A stretch of DNA of 64,000 bases from Onchocerca volvulus (lineage: Eukaryota; Nematoda; Chromadorea; Rhabditida; Onchocercidae), in NCBI GenBank assembly GCA_000499405.2, contig HG738137.1, positions 15,649,873 to 15,713,872 of the forward strand, in the 5' to 3' direction. Position numbers and translations under genes: made by a program. The stretch's first letter is position 1. Each line of letters begins with the position of its first letter. The notes below the pieces were generated by a model. That model made no database searches. It was not told where the DNA came from and saw only the letters and a list, made by a program, of their open reading frames with translations. Below, piece after piece: positions 36,201-47,436 of the stretch.

Positions 36201-37678
36201 TAGTAATAAGCGAAAAAATCGAGATTTTTATAATAAATAAATGATAAGAAATGAATGGTAAATATTAGCACCAGAAGCAAAACCGTTTTACCACAAATTT
36301 TTGGTGACAACGAAAATATTCGCAAAATGCCGGAATCAAAAAAGGTTTCATTTTAATTAGATCAAAGACTGAAATATTTTCTGCACTATAACTTCTCCTA
36401 TAATGAATGAAATTAAGGCAATTCACTCAAAAGTTTAATTATAAAAATGAATGGAATAAGTCAACTGAAATTATCAATTATATTCATTAGATATTGGAAG
36501 TTTTTCAACACCATTGAAAATATTATGATGCAAATGTAGTCATAAATTAGACCAACATTTTTTCTGAAATAAATGAGGCGCGAAATTCGGATATTATGTC
36601 AGGTGCAGTAATTTTTGCAATGCGTTGTAAGGCTAAGTTTGAAATCCGGAATGCAAATGAGTATAGTTATTCAATAACTTTTTTTTATTCTTATTTTTTA
36701 GAAACATTTCGATCTTTTTTGTTCATTTCTTGCATAAATAGATAAGCAACTCAGCTCAAACATATGATCATCAAAAAACTGTTGTTGAAAACTAAATTTA
36801 TAAAATAGTCGAATGATTCATAGAATTTAACAGAAAGAAAGTTTGGAACGATGGGAAATGTATAATCTAGAATGAGCACTAATTAATTAATTCAATGTTG
36901 AAAATTATCGTGCTATTCTAAGAGAAAGAGGGAATTTGCTTAAAATTTAAGAACACTACCATTTTATTTTTAAATTTTTCAAAAATATAATCCATTTCAA
37001 TAAATGTTAATTATTACTGATTAAATCAACTTGATTATCGTCTATCTCAACAAAACACATCCTTTCTACTATTTGTAAAATTATTTATCCAACACTTCAA
37101 GTGTTTAGAATTTGCAACAATGACCTGAAACGATAGCCATTATTAGCTTTTGAATCAATTTTGGTCTAATAAAGTAAATAGAAATATGGCAATTTGCTTC
37201 TGCATTTGGATGAATATGCAAAATGAATTTCTGATGTAGTTATAATCAAATTTCATGCCGTTTAAATCACATTACCATAATTACATGTCATTTGCGATAA
37301 AGAATGGATGAGAATATCGCTAGAATATCGCTAGTATTTCTGAATAGCGTATGATCAGTCTTCGATTTCATATACTACTGTATGACTTGTTTATTTGAAT
37401 TATATAATTATGTAACACATGATTCCAACATTCACTTGCCATAGTGCGAAAATTATTCAGTTTTTGATCTTTTTCTGCTACTAAAGCTAATGAATTGCCG
37501 ATAGAATAATTTTTGCGATATACCGAATTTTTCGCTTTATTAATTTAACAAGATATTTAAAAACTAAATAATCTAGAACAATAAAGATAGGATTTTCCCA
37601 GCAAAATTCTAGCTGAGCATGGATTGTTGATTATTGATTTCTTTTCCATTTTAATGCTTCTGTTTTCTCTTTTTTCTT

Positions 37679-37680
<2 letters not shown>

Positions 37681-37763
<83 letters not shown>
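37681..37763. repeat. 83-nt poly(T) tract
   Basis: Uninterrupted T residues from 37681 to about 37763, the longest homopolymer in the window. It could be the tail of a minus-strand retro-copy, but no transcribed body was recognised next to it. The true length is uncertain because assemblers collapse such runs. Confidence 0.95.
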
Positions 37764-37766
<3 letters not shown>

Positions 37767-38706
37767 TATTTTAATTTATGATGCATTTGTTCTTTGGTTC
37801 TGAATTTACTGAATATTTATTTCTTAATAATGTAAAAAGTTTTTTTCCCAAATCAATATCATAAAATGAAAGGCTCCGAAATACACCGAATTAAAACATT
37901 GTTAAAAGTTGATTATATTTTATTTTTAGTTGTAGTTTGTACATATTTTGATCACAAATAGAGTATTGATTTTGTCACGGTTTAAGAAATTGATTTTGTC
38001 ATAGTTTGAGAAAATTCTGATAATAATACTTTCCGAATACTTTTGAAATATTTTTGAAATAATTCTAAAATTAGAACACAAACAGTTAGGAAGAATGACT
38101 ATAATAAAATTGATAAAACAATGTTATTCTGTTGACGTATGAGAAATGCGATTGTTTTGATAGAAATTATCTTTGACGGCTAAAGATCAGGAAAGCTTAT
38201 TTTTGTTGGAAATGAACCTTAAAAGTTATGAATCAAAAATATTTTTCCATTATCAGAACATGAAAGCAAGCGTTTTTATTGTTTGTACAAATTGAATAAC
38301 ATCATAAAAGAATAGATAAGTAAATGTATACATGATCATTTCATAAAATAATATTTTTACGTTTGAAAGGAAAAAATGAAAAGCAAGTTTGAATAGTTCT
38401 TTAAACAGACATAATAACTAACAGATATCGATATTCGACTGCAAATCAATGATATAAATATCCTTTAGCAATGATGGTATTTCATTGATAATTAGACCGA
38501 TTCGCTTGTAGCGTTACGACATCCGGCGAATGTTCTGTAAATTCGTATTTGCAAGTGGATTTAGATTTCAAAAGCGTTTATTTCTGCTACAAATTATTCA
38601 GTGATGAGCTAATTTCAATTTTATAATAATATTCATGGAGATTGGAGCTTTATTCGTTTTTGAATGATAATTTCAGTATCTTTGAGTTTCTTATCAATAT
38701 TTCAGA

Positions 38707-40778
38707 ATGAATAATCAAACAATAATTTTCGTGTTATTTCTAATTGCGAGCACTCAAATCGTTTGCATATTTGGGCAAATGTATGTAGGAAAATTAAACA
38801 TTTCATAAGGAATAATATTTTCAAAGTAATCAAATGGCCTTAGCTAATCTCGCCATTATCAATGTTTTCTTTAGCAATGATACTTTTTTTTGGTTTTTTT
38901 GTTATATCTACAAATATAATTTTTCTTATTTTCCATTATCAAAGAACTTTTTCAGTTCTGTGATGGACCATGCGCAACTCAATTTTACGTTAGGTTTGCT
39001 TAAAAATTTAGCGCAGAATGACAAATCAGTCATCTTATCTCCTCTTTCGGTGTCAACTTCACTTTTTATGACTTATCTTGCGGCAGATGGCACAACAAAG
39101 CAACAATTGCAAGATGTTCTTGGAGGAAGTAATTACATATTGAAATTTTTTTAATTCGAAATACTGAAAAAGCAATAATCACGCAAATTACCTCAAAGTT
39201 GAAATTTTGGACATCAAGAATGCTATAACTGTAAGGATAGATTTCATAAATGTTAAAATAATCGTTTCTAAATTAACATAAAATCAATTTTTCAGCTGCA
39301 AGCGTAAGCGAATTTCGATTACACTTTGCTAAGCTACTGGTAGAGATGGCAAATGTGGAAAATGAAAATTTTACGTTAAATTTAGCAAATCGCCTTTACG
39401 TAGAGCAAAACTTTCCGACAAAGGAAAGCTTCAGCAGAATGCTACAATATTATCACAATGAATCTTTGCATAAATTCAATAACAGAAAAAAAGATGTATT
39501 TGTTAAGGTATGATCAATAATTAAAAAACAACAATGATATGAAGAGAGAAAAGTGAGTTTAGAACGAAATTTATCATTGTTTCTTAAAGTTAATAATTTT
39601 CCTCATGAAATTTATGACCATAAATAATAGAAATTTTTTACAGGAAGTTAATGAATGGATTTCGGATAAAACTAATAATAAAATTACGGAATTGGTAACA
39701 GCGGACAGTATCAATGACAATACCAAAATGTTGTTGCTGAATTCAATTTACTTCAAAGGAACTTGGTTGTCACAATTCCTTCCCCAAGGAACTAGACAAA
39801 TTGATTTTCATATTTCTGCAAAGAGAACGAAAAAAGTAAATATTATATGTTATAAATAGACATCTTCAATCACATATTATAGAATTTGTTGCTTATTTGC
39901 AAGACATTTTAACGCTGAATAAGTACGTCTTCTCTTCTTTCCTCATTTTTGTTTCTCTTTAATTCAGGTACCAATGATGAGGAATACGGGTCATTGGATG
40001 TATTACGAAGACAATTCTGTGAAAGTTATCCGACTGCCTTACATTGGCGATGATATAGAAATGGTATTAATATTGCCAAGAATACGCTTCGGTTTGTCAA
40101 ATGTCTTGCAAAAATTAACAAGCAACAATCTACTCAGATATTTTCGTGATGCAAAGACAGCACACGTTGACGTAAGCTACCTGTTCAAGTGTAACTGCAT
40201 TTTTAAACAAGTCAATATATTCGAATTTATTATTTAGAAGATAAAATTGGACTTCCAATTGCACGATTCTGTTATTTATTTTTGTTTCTTTTATTGGATT
40301 CCTTTCTTCAAATAAGACTGAAACAATTTTGATGCTGTCAACCTAAAATTATTTTAATTTTAGCTCAGATTACCGAAATTCGAGTTGAAAGAAAAACGGA
40401 ATCTAAAAGAAACTCTAAAAAAACTTGGCATCACACATGCTTTCAATGATTCAGCTGACTTCACCGAGCTTACAAATGATACAGTTTCTGTTAACAATGT
40501 CATACATGCAGGCTTCATTGCGGTTTGTGTAGATTCTCATTAAATGAAAATTTTGACAGAAGCTTTTGATTAATAACTAATTTGAAAATTGAAAAATAAT
40601 AAATTCATTCATTTACTTACAGATCGATGAAAAAGGAACAGAATCAGCGGCTGCTACTGTAATTGACATTGAAGATCGTTCATTTCCGTCGACAGAATTC
40701 ATTGCTGATCAGCCCTTCATCTTTTTAATTGTTCAAAATTTAAAGACTGTTCTATTCGCAGGACAATTTGTCAACTGA
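38707..40778 (+). CDS. Secreted serpin (serine protease inhibitor), predicted Arg P1
   Basis: Seven exons, all phases consistent: 38707-38780, 38956-39128, 39296-39507, 39644-39835, 39968-40171, 40364-40522, 40623-40778 (TGA), giving 389 residues, full serpin length. TTTCAG lies right before the ATG. Residues 2-23 form a signal peptide. Serpin landmarks follow in order: SVILSPLSVSTSL, LAADGTTKQQLQDVLG, NRLYVEQNFPTKE, VNEWISDKTNNKI, LLLNSIYFKGTW, PYIGDDIEMVLILP, LRLPKFELKEKRNLKETL, and DQPFIFLIVQNLKTVLFAG at the end. The reactive-centre hinge EKGTESAAAT (341-350) is the canonical small-residue inhibitory type. Counting 17 residues from the hinge Glu puts P1-P1' at Arg357-Ser358, predicting a trypsin-like target. 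Filarial worms secrete serpins that act on host proteases, but the target here is unknown. AATAAA lies at 40814. Confidence 0.95.
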
Positions 40779-41856
40779 TTTTTCGCATAATTTTTTTGCT
40801 ATATTATACATGTAATAAATTTTTAGGCCGAATAGCTGTCTAATTCACATCATCAATCTTTAGAAAGTTTTGATATTCGAAAAACTCCAAGTTCTTTACA
40901 ATACTTACACTGCATACGCATTTGAAGTAAATAGAAAAAATATGCGTAAATTTTGTCAATAATCTGAAATTCGCCTTCGTGCTAGATTTCAGTAGTTGAA
41001 TACATGCAAAATTTATTAAAGAAACAGAAATCAAGAAACAGTCATTCCACAAACTACCACCTCCTTATTCTTTTCCTCATCAACTTCCTCAAAATTTCAA
41101 TAAAAATCGAGGACGAAATTTGATTTTTATCAAATTTTTACGTATTAGAATAATACTTATGCTTTTGCATCAATAGCTCATTTCCTAATCCTTCTCGTTA
41201 CTCATAATACACAAGCTATGACAATGTGATATTGATAAAATTACAAAACCGAGCTACATCGGGCTTTCGTTCGGAAATTTCACGGAGATTTATAATACTC
41301 ATTGAATATTGCTTTTATGTATAAAAAGTTTACGTTTCTGCTGCTTATTTGCTCCACTAAAAGGAGCTTTTTGTAAAGTATATAGACAACTATTATTTAA
41401 TTTTTCACAAGTCCGTAGAAATATTATTTATAACAAAAAATACGAAAATCAATCGATAATGTTATACCGTAGCACTGAGTATACTTATAGTATCGCTTCT
41501 GATAACTTTAAATGATGATATAGAAAATCAAATTTGCATAAATGAAAGGATTAAGATATCATTTTTTTCATTTTTCATTTAAACCGTCATTAATTAACTA
41601 ATTAATTAATAATGTTATATAGTGCAAATAAGGATCAACAAAATATTTAACCAATCAATCGATCGGTTAATTGATCAATGCAATAAATAAAAATTAGTGT
41701 ATTTTATTTACCAATTTTTAGCCAAAGAAATGTCCAAGAATGACCCTTCTCCAAAATCCGAACCTTATATATCCATTCGTGCTTCCTCCTTTTTTCCTAA
41801 TGTACGATTCGTTGCCTCATGATTGGTCGATCTCGCTTTATTTACCTCTCGATCAG

Positions 41857-41958
41857 AGCTTTTGGCGGGAAACATGTTTGTCATTTGTTAATTAACATGT
41901 TCCTCTTTTACTTGGTCGTAAATATGTTTTATCATTTTGGCGGTTCATTTCAAATTAT
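41857..41958. repeat. Degenerate 24-bp minisatellite, about four units
   Basis: Plus-strand units beginning GCTTTTGGCGGGAAACATGT, CATTTGTTAATTAACATGTT, TTTTACTTGGTCGTAAATAT and CATTTTGGCGGTTCATTTCA, roughly 24-27 bases apart. They match the minus-strand units at 15181-15299: GGCGGGAAACATGTTTGTCA here against GGTGGAAAACATGTTTGTCC there. Confidence 0.7.
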
Positions 41959-42239
41959 CGTCGCCCTTCTTGACCTCAAACTTGGAAAAGTAAAATATCT
42001 TCGGAATTTTTCCGACAGCTATTGCAAAAAATTATATATGATATTAAAAAACAATCATAAATGTTCGTTTGTTCAAAATCTTGAATTTCCGAAAATTTTT
42101 GTCTATTGCTTTGAAACAGATTTGGAATACTTGCATACTTTACCATGCTTAATGATTTGCATACTAAAGACCACGTCCATTTTGCAGAAAGTAAGCATGG
42201 TTAATAGATTCAGTCCGCTTCCTCACTTTATTTGTCATA

Positions 42240-42342
42240 GATGTGACAGGTAAAAAAAGTAAATTTATCTATACAAAAACTACGAGTCTACTCGAATCGT
42301 ACAGGCGCGTATTCGAATTTTTTTCTACCTGTAACATCTATA
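42240..42342. repeat. Imperfect 100-bp hairpin (MITE-like terminal inverted repeats)
   Basis: The left arm GATGTGACAGGTAAAAAAA (from 42240) is complemented by TTTTTTTCTACCTGTAACAT (to about 42342), differing by one inserted base and one mismatch. The centre contains CTACTCGAATCGTACAGGCG and CGCGTATTCGAA, which resemble the dispersed repeat found at 42883, 43116, 45525 and 61400. A similar TTGTCACGAACGTGATATGT stretch at 43078 suggests a second, decayed copy. Confidence 0.65.
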
Positions 42343-42882
42343 TACCGCCTGTTTAATGATAACTTTGCAAAAAAGCATTTTTTTCCCTGTGTTAATGCTT
42401 TCGTGTAAAGTAAATAAATAAGTAAGTAGAGTTTGTTTTGCAGGTTCAAGCGGTACAACAAAATTTAAAAAAAAAATTTTCGATTAAATTTTCTGGTCTA
42501 ATTACTGTGATATTATGCTGTTTTTTTTTTTTTAAAACAGTATTTTTGCTTTTACTACAATCAATTTCACACAATTTTTTTCTTCTTTTTTTTACTTTTC
42601 CTTTATTTACTTGTTTCTTTTTTTTCAATTCAATGACAAAAACTTTGAACATTGTATCAAAATGAACAACGAAATTTACAAAAAAGGGACAATCTAAGAC
42701 ATGACCTAATATTAGAAGTCAGAAAGGTAATGCATAATTTGCTTAAACGAAATATTTCATTATACACTATTATGACCTCGACATTTCTGTGACGGAACTA
42801 TATTTCCCACAAATCAAAAAATGAACTAACTATATTCCTCACAAAACAAAGAACAAACCAAAAGCTTAAATTACTTACCTTA

Positions 42883-42975
42883 TTTATTTAAAAACACGCG
42901 CCTATTCCAATCCAACGTGGTATAGAAATTTCAAATCAATCGATGAAGAACTTGAAACGTTGCAGGAAATAGCCG
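42883..42975 (+). repeat. Dispersed repeat family, copy B
   Basis: Begins AAAAACACGCGCCTATTCCA and runs through AATTTCAAATCAATCGATGA to AACTTGAAACGTTGCAGG. It aligns with 61400-61515 (plus) and 45525-45632 (minus). Sequence after it (about 42975-43090) is related to 42180-42250, so the repeated unit is longer than the best-conserved core. Confidence 0.75.
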
Positions 42976-43115
42976 CAGTCAATGCAGAAAGTAAGCGTAG
43001 TGAATAAATTCTGTTCGCTTAAGAAGGCGCGAAGATGCGAGTGCAGTCAAAAAATTCAGCCCCACACTTACATTTAGTTGTCACGAACGTGATATGTAAA
43101 AAAATAAGTTTATAT

Positions 43116-43215
43116 AAAAATTCGCACGTATTCGAATGAAAAGTTATGTCAAAATTTGAAAGCAATCGATGGAAAACTTGCAATGTTTTGTAAAAACAAA
43201 CGAAGAAAATTTACA
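43116..43215 (+). repeat. Dispersed repeat family, copy C (diverged)
   Basis: Starts AAAAATTCGCACGTATTCGA and continues with GTCAAAATTTGAAAGCAATC, GATGGAAAACTTGCAATGTT and a poly(T)-ending AAATTTACATTTTTTTTT. It is the same order as the other copies but with more substitutions. Confidence 0.65.
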
Positions 43216-45492
43216 TTTTTTTTTATATGAATGAACAAAAATTGAGCAATCATGAAATTAGAACTGTTGCTTTTCTCATCAATAAGATCCAAATGCATTT
43301 CACATAAATAATATTAAATATTCAAATATACTTCAATGAATAATCGATTCAAATATACAATGGAAATTTACATTAATGGAAAAGAAATCCTGTAATGAAA
43401 TTATGCCATACGAATGTTTTAATCATTCTATCTTTTATTTAACTTTTCAGTCTAAATATTGCATCATTATCCAATCACAGTTTTTCTTGTCTTGCATATT
43501 CTTTGACCTTCTTTGACACGTATAATATCTCCTCGATTTATCAACAATGACATGTCCCACTTATCAACAATCCTTACTTTCCAGTTCATATTCTCAAATT
43601 TCAATATTTTTGTATTTTATTTCATTGCTTCGTCTATAAAAACACATAAAAAAAAAAAAAAAAAAAGTAAAAAACGATTGGGAAATTTGCTTTTTTGCAA
43701 TTTCTAAAAGATTGACGGAGACGAATGAAAGAGGAATTAGTTTGCTAAGTAAACATGTCCTATTCCTGTTGTCCTTGTTCATCAAATTTGTTTGCCATTA
43801 AAAATGATGGAATTTTTTCACGAAATTCGATATGATAGTTTATTCTACTCATTTCAAATATTTCGATGGATAATTGCTGAATTACATTTCCACGTAAAAA
43901 AAAAAATAATTCTCATTCAATTATATCATTCATTCAATATTAGTGTCATCTTTCTCAACACATATTTTTATGGTTATTTTAATTTTCTGCATTTTATTAT
44001 TTCAGTAATTCTTTTGAAATTTATTTAATTTGAATTAAAGTTAATTATCACCAACTTACCGTATCACTATTACTTGAGCAAAATAAAAAAAAATTTTTTT
44101 TTCTTTTGTTTTGAAATTCTAAAGAAACTTCAAAGAATTTTGAACTAGCCTAATGAATCCACTTTCTAACTAGCCTAATACTTTGGACTGTTTAAATTAT
44201 TAGAAATTCTATTTAATTAATGCATTACATCATGAGTATGCCTCAGAAAGTCAATATGTTAAGTGGTCATTTTCTGATGAAAATTTATTGACAATTCTTG
44301 AAACATAATTATTTTAAGCGATAATTTGAATTTCTTTTTCAAATTCGGTAAGAAATACTGAGTAATGAGTGGATTTAAATTTGCTTCTAAGAAATAAATA
44401 AACTTTACAATTGATTAATAAAAATCAACATTTTTCTTGAATGATCGAAGAAATAGCAAGCTTTTTCATTTCAACAATTCTTACCCACTTGATCGTTATC
44501 GTTCATTTAAATGTAAATACTGGCTTATTATGTTTACTGCTCTCTGTTCATCTTATATTATTTATCAACTTTTTTATTCATATCTTTTTTTTTTGATTAA
44601 ATTCCATTCATATGTTCTATAAACATGTGTGTGGAAACTAATACTAGGAAAATAAACATCAATGATGGATTTGCTAAAAATTTTAGCAATAATAATTGAA
44701 TAAAAATTAATTAAAATAAAAAACACAAATTGTTGACTTGACTGCTAAATCATTTTTCTTACCTCATAAGTTTATCTTAGTTTGTTTCGTTTTTTTTTGA
44801 ATAGAATCTTTGTCATATTCAGAATCTCTACAGAATCTTTGTCATATCCAAGATTTTTTAACTTGGCAGTTCTATAGAAAAAAAATTTAAATACCGCCAC
44901 ATTAATTAAAAAAGCTTAGTTTTTGTATATCCATAATCATTAATTTTTTTTTTAATAATATCATTTATTGCAATCACTGATTTGATTAATCCACTGAACT
45001 TGTCAATTATTCGAATTACCATGAACGATAATCATGAATTCAATGAATTGTCGTTTGGATAATTGATAAGTTCATTGTATTAACCCAATTTTTTTTTTTA
45101 TTTTCTTCTTTGCAATTGCTATAATTATGATTCCCCATTATTTCGCATGAAATTTTTAAAATTCGAAAAAAAAGAAAAGAATTTTTTTTCTAAATTTCTT
45201 TTATATATTTTAATAAAATTTCTCATAAATCGACAATGGTAAAATAATAAATATTAAATCAATGATATTTGATGTTTTTAAATGAAACATATTTGCATGA
45301 TTAGACTAACTTGTAGAAAATATAAGATGAACTGGATGATGAGCATTATATTAGTTGCTGAACAATCTCAAATTTGTAAACAAATATTTTAGCAAAATAA
45401 AGATAATCTATCAAGCAAGAAGTTATAAAACTTTTTTTTTTTTTGATAAATAGTGAAAGGTTGGATTATTTCATTATAAAGAAAGAATTAAA

Positions 45493-45495
<3 letters not shown>

Positions 45496-45525
<30 letters not shown>
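45496..45525. repeat. (TA)n microsatellite
   Basis: About 14 TA units lying directly at the edge of the minus-strand copy of the dispersed repeat. TATA-type microsatellites often sit at the ends of mobile repeats, but this could be coincidence. Confidence 0.9.
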
Positions 45526-45527
<2 letters not shown>

Positions 45528-45635
45528 GCAAGTATTTGTTACGGCTTTTGACATAATGTCGCAAGTTCTTCAGCGATTGCTTTGAAATTTTGAAAAAACG
45601 TCGCATTCGAATAGACGCGTATTTTTGTAGAGATA
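45525..45635 (-). repeat. Dispersed repeat family, copy E (minus strand)
   Basis: The reverse complement reads AAAAATACGCGTCTATTCGA, ATGCGACG, TCAAAATTTCAAAGCAATCG, CTGAAGAACTTGCGACATTA and GTAACAAATACTTGCG. It follows the 61400 copy base for base with scattered changes. Confidence 0.75.
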
Positions 45636-46350
45636 CATCTACTTCGTTTTTATATCGATATACCTTGTCTCAACTGTGATAAAAGTAAGTGAAACGTACA
45701 TTTTTTATTCATATAGACAGCTGGACTTGCCGCATAGAGTATAACTAACAGATTTACGAGAAAGAAATGGACAAATAAAGAAATAAGTCAGAATTTTTCT
45801 TGCAAAACTATCAATATCTCGCCGAAACATTATTTTTATTACTACTATCATTGCCAATATCATCATTATGATTTCATTGCTATCATTATCGTCATCATTA
45901 CTATTATCAATCCTTATGTCGAGTTACAAAGATTACAATTAGAATAAGTCATAATATTTTTTTCCATCTCGAAGGGAACAAAGAGAAGATATTATTGTGG
46001 TCATCAGAAAAAAAAAATTCTCAGAGGGAATTTGTTTGTTGGCGCAAAATTTTCTATGGGAACGTCCTTCAAAATAATTGACCAAATCACTAACTGTTGT
46101 TCCTTCCATCTGTCCTATTTATAGAAATATTCACAAAAAATTTCAAAATTTTTATACTTCAATATATTTTTTTTTAAATTAGTAGTGCGAAATTTAAAAT
46201 TAAAAATTATTTTTGATATGCATAAAATTGCGTTCATTTTTTGATTCAGTACAATTTTTTAAATGTAATTTTTCATTTTGTTAATTATTGTTAAATTTAG
46301 ATTATACAAAATAACAAATAATAATTTGTAGCATTTTCTTTTTGATTAAA

Positions 46351-46411
46351 TCGTTAAATTATTCGGAAATCTAGTTTGTTTTGGAAATATCGGAATTATA
46401 TGGACTAAAAA
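46351..46411 (+). repeat. 60-bp direct repeat, left copy
   Basis: Contains TCGTTAAATTATTCGGAAAT and ATCGGAATTATATGGACTAA. A near copy is at 47377-47436, about 1 kb to the right, in the same orientation, with one indel and a few substitutions. Confidence 0.85.
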
Positions 46412-47376
46412 TAGGGTAGTAAGATAGAACGGGGAATTAAATTGAAATGAACGAAACCGAATTGAACATTGCCGACCTAAATTAATTCTTAATTGCGATA
46501 AAATTTGATGGATTTGAATCACAAAATTTCACTGAGCTGGACTTAATTGATTTTTCAGTTAATAATATTTTAAGATACTTTCTTCTTTTTTTGTCTGTAG
46601 CTTTCCTTTCTAGTTTTTATTTTTTGTTTTTTAACTGATTGGGATTTTCAAATTTCCAGTAATGTCATTGGGTAATCTTTCGGTAAGAATTATTTCATTC
46701 ATTACTCATTTTTTTTTTCTTACTTTGCTTTGTTAGTTTTATTGTTGATTTGAAGATTGAAACTTGACAATATTCGAATAGCATTATCTTGATTTTTCCT
46801 TTTGTTAAATTTTAAATTACTTTAACAAAATATTTCATTAAAAATTTAATGAATTTTGATGAATAAATCATTTAGAATAAAAACTACTGCTGAAAATCTA
46901 AAATTTTATTCATTAATAGATGGAAAAGATGGAAATTGACCTTAAAATTTGCAGTTTCTATGTGTAAAATTAATTCTCGAATAATACTGATGGAATCAAT
47001 TGAAAACAATTTTTTTTTTTCGAACGATGGCCTATATATTCATTAGAACATCGACTATATGTTATGCCGCTATTTATGAATTTCAAATACATTTAAATTT
47101 TTAAAAAATAGTCGCAAACTGTTGCAGAAAAAATAATAGAATGTTAACTTTCATGCACGAATTCAAATTTTCGTGTTTAAACATAATTAATTTTTGAAAT
47201 TTATTATACTACTTAAAGAAAAGAAATTCCGTAAAATTTTTGAATTTTTCTCATGTAAATTATTGCGTTTCATTTTCAAATTAGAATAAATATTTTAAAT
47301 TACTTTTAAAAGCAGTAAACTTATTTTCTATTTCCTCCTTCATCCTTTCTATTTTTGATATAACATTTTCTTAAAC

Positions 47377-47436
47377 TCGTTAAATTATTCGGAATCTAGT
47401 TTACTTTGGAGTTATCGGAATTATATGGACTAAAAA
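47377..47436 (+). repeat. 60-bp direct repeat, right copy
   Basis: Contains TCGTTAAATTATTCGGAATC and the identical ATCGGAATTATATGGACTAA core. The intervening kilobase shows no recognisable gene, so this may be two copies of a short dispersed element or the edges of a longer insertion. Confidence 0.85.

Larger units (their letters stand above)
32939..38706. other. Large intergenic stretch; no gene recognised
   Basis: 5.8 kb between cluster gene 4 and the serpin. A minus-strand frame at 35380-35640 has a fairly protein-like composition but no start context, splice signals or family motif. The stretch contains a perfect 11-bp inverted repeat at 33238-33274, a near duplication around 37316-37335 (GAATATCGCTAG twice) and a long poly(T) tract at 37681-37763. 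Confidence 0.5.

Noticed and set aside
44437..44622. Frame resembling the N-terminus of a type II membrane protein
   Set aside because: It starts at TTG with a stop just upstream, has no in-frame ATG before the hydrophobic segment and no acceptor. Possible relic, but not supportable.
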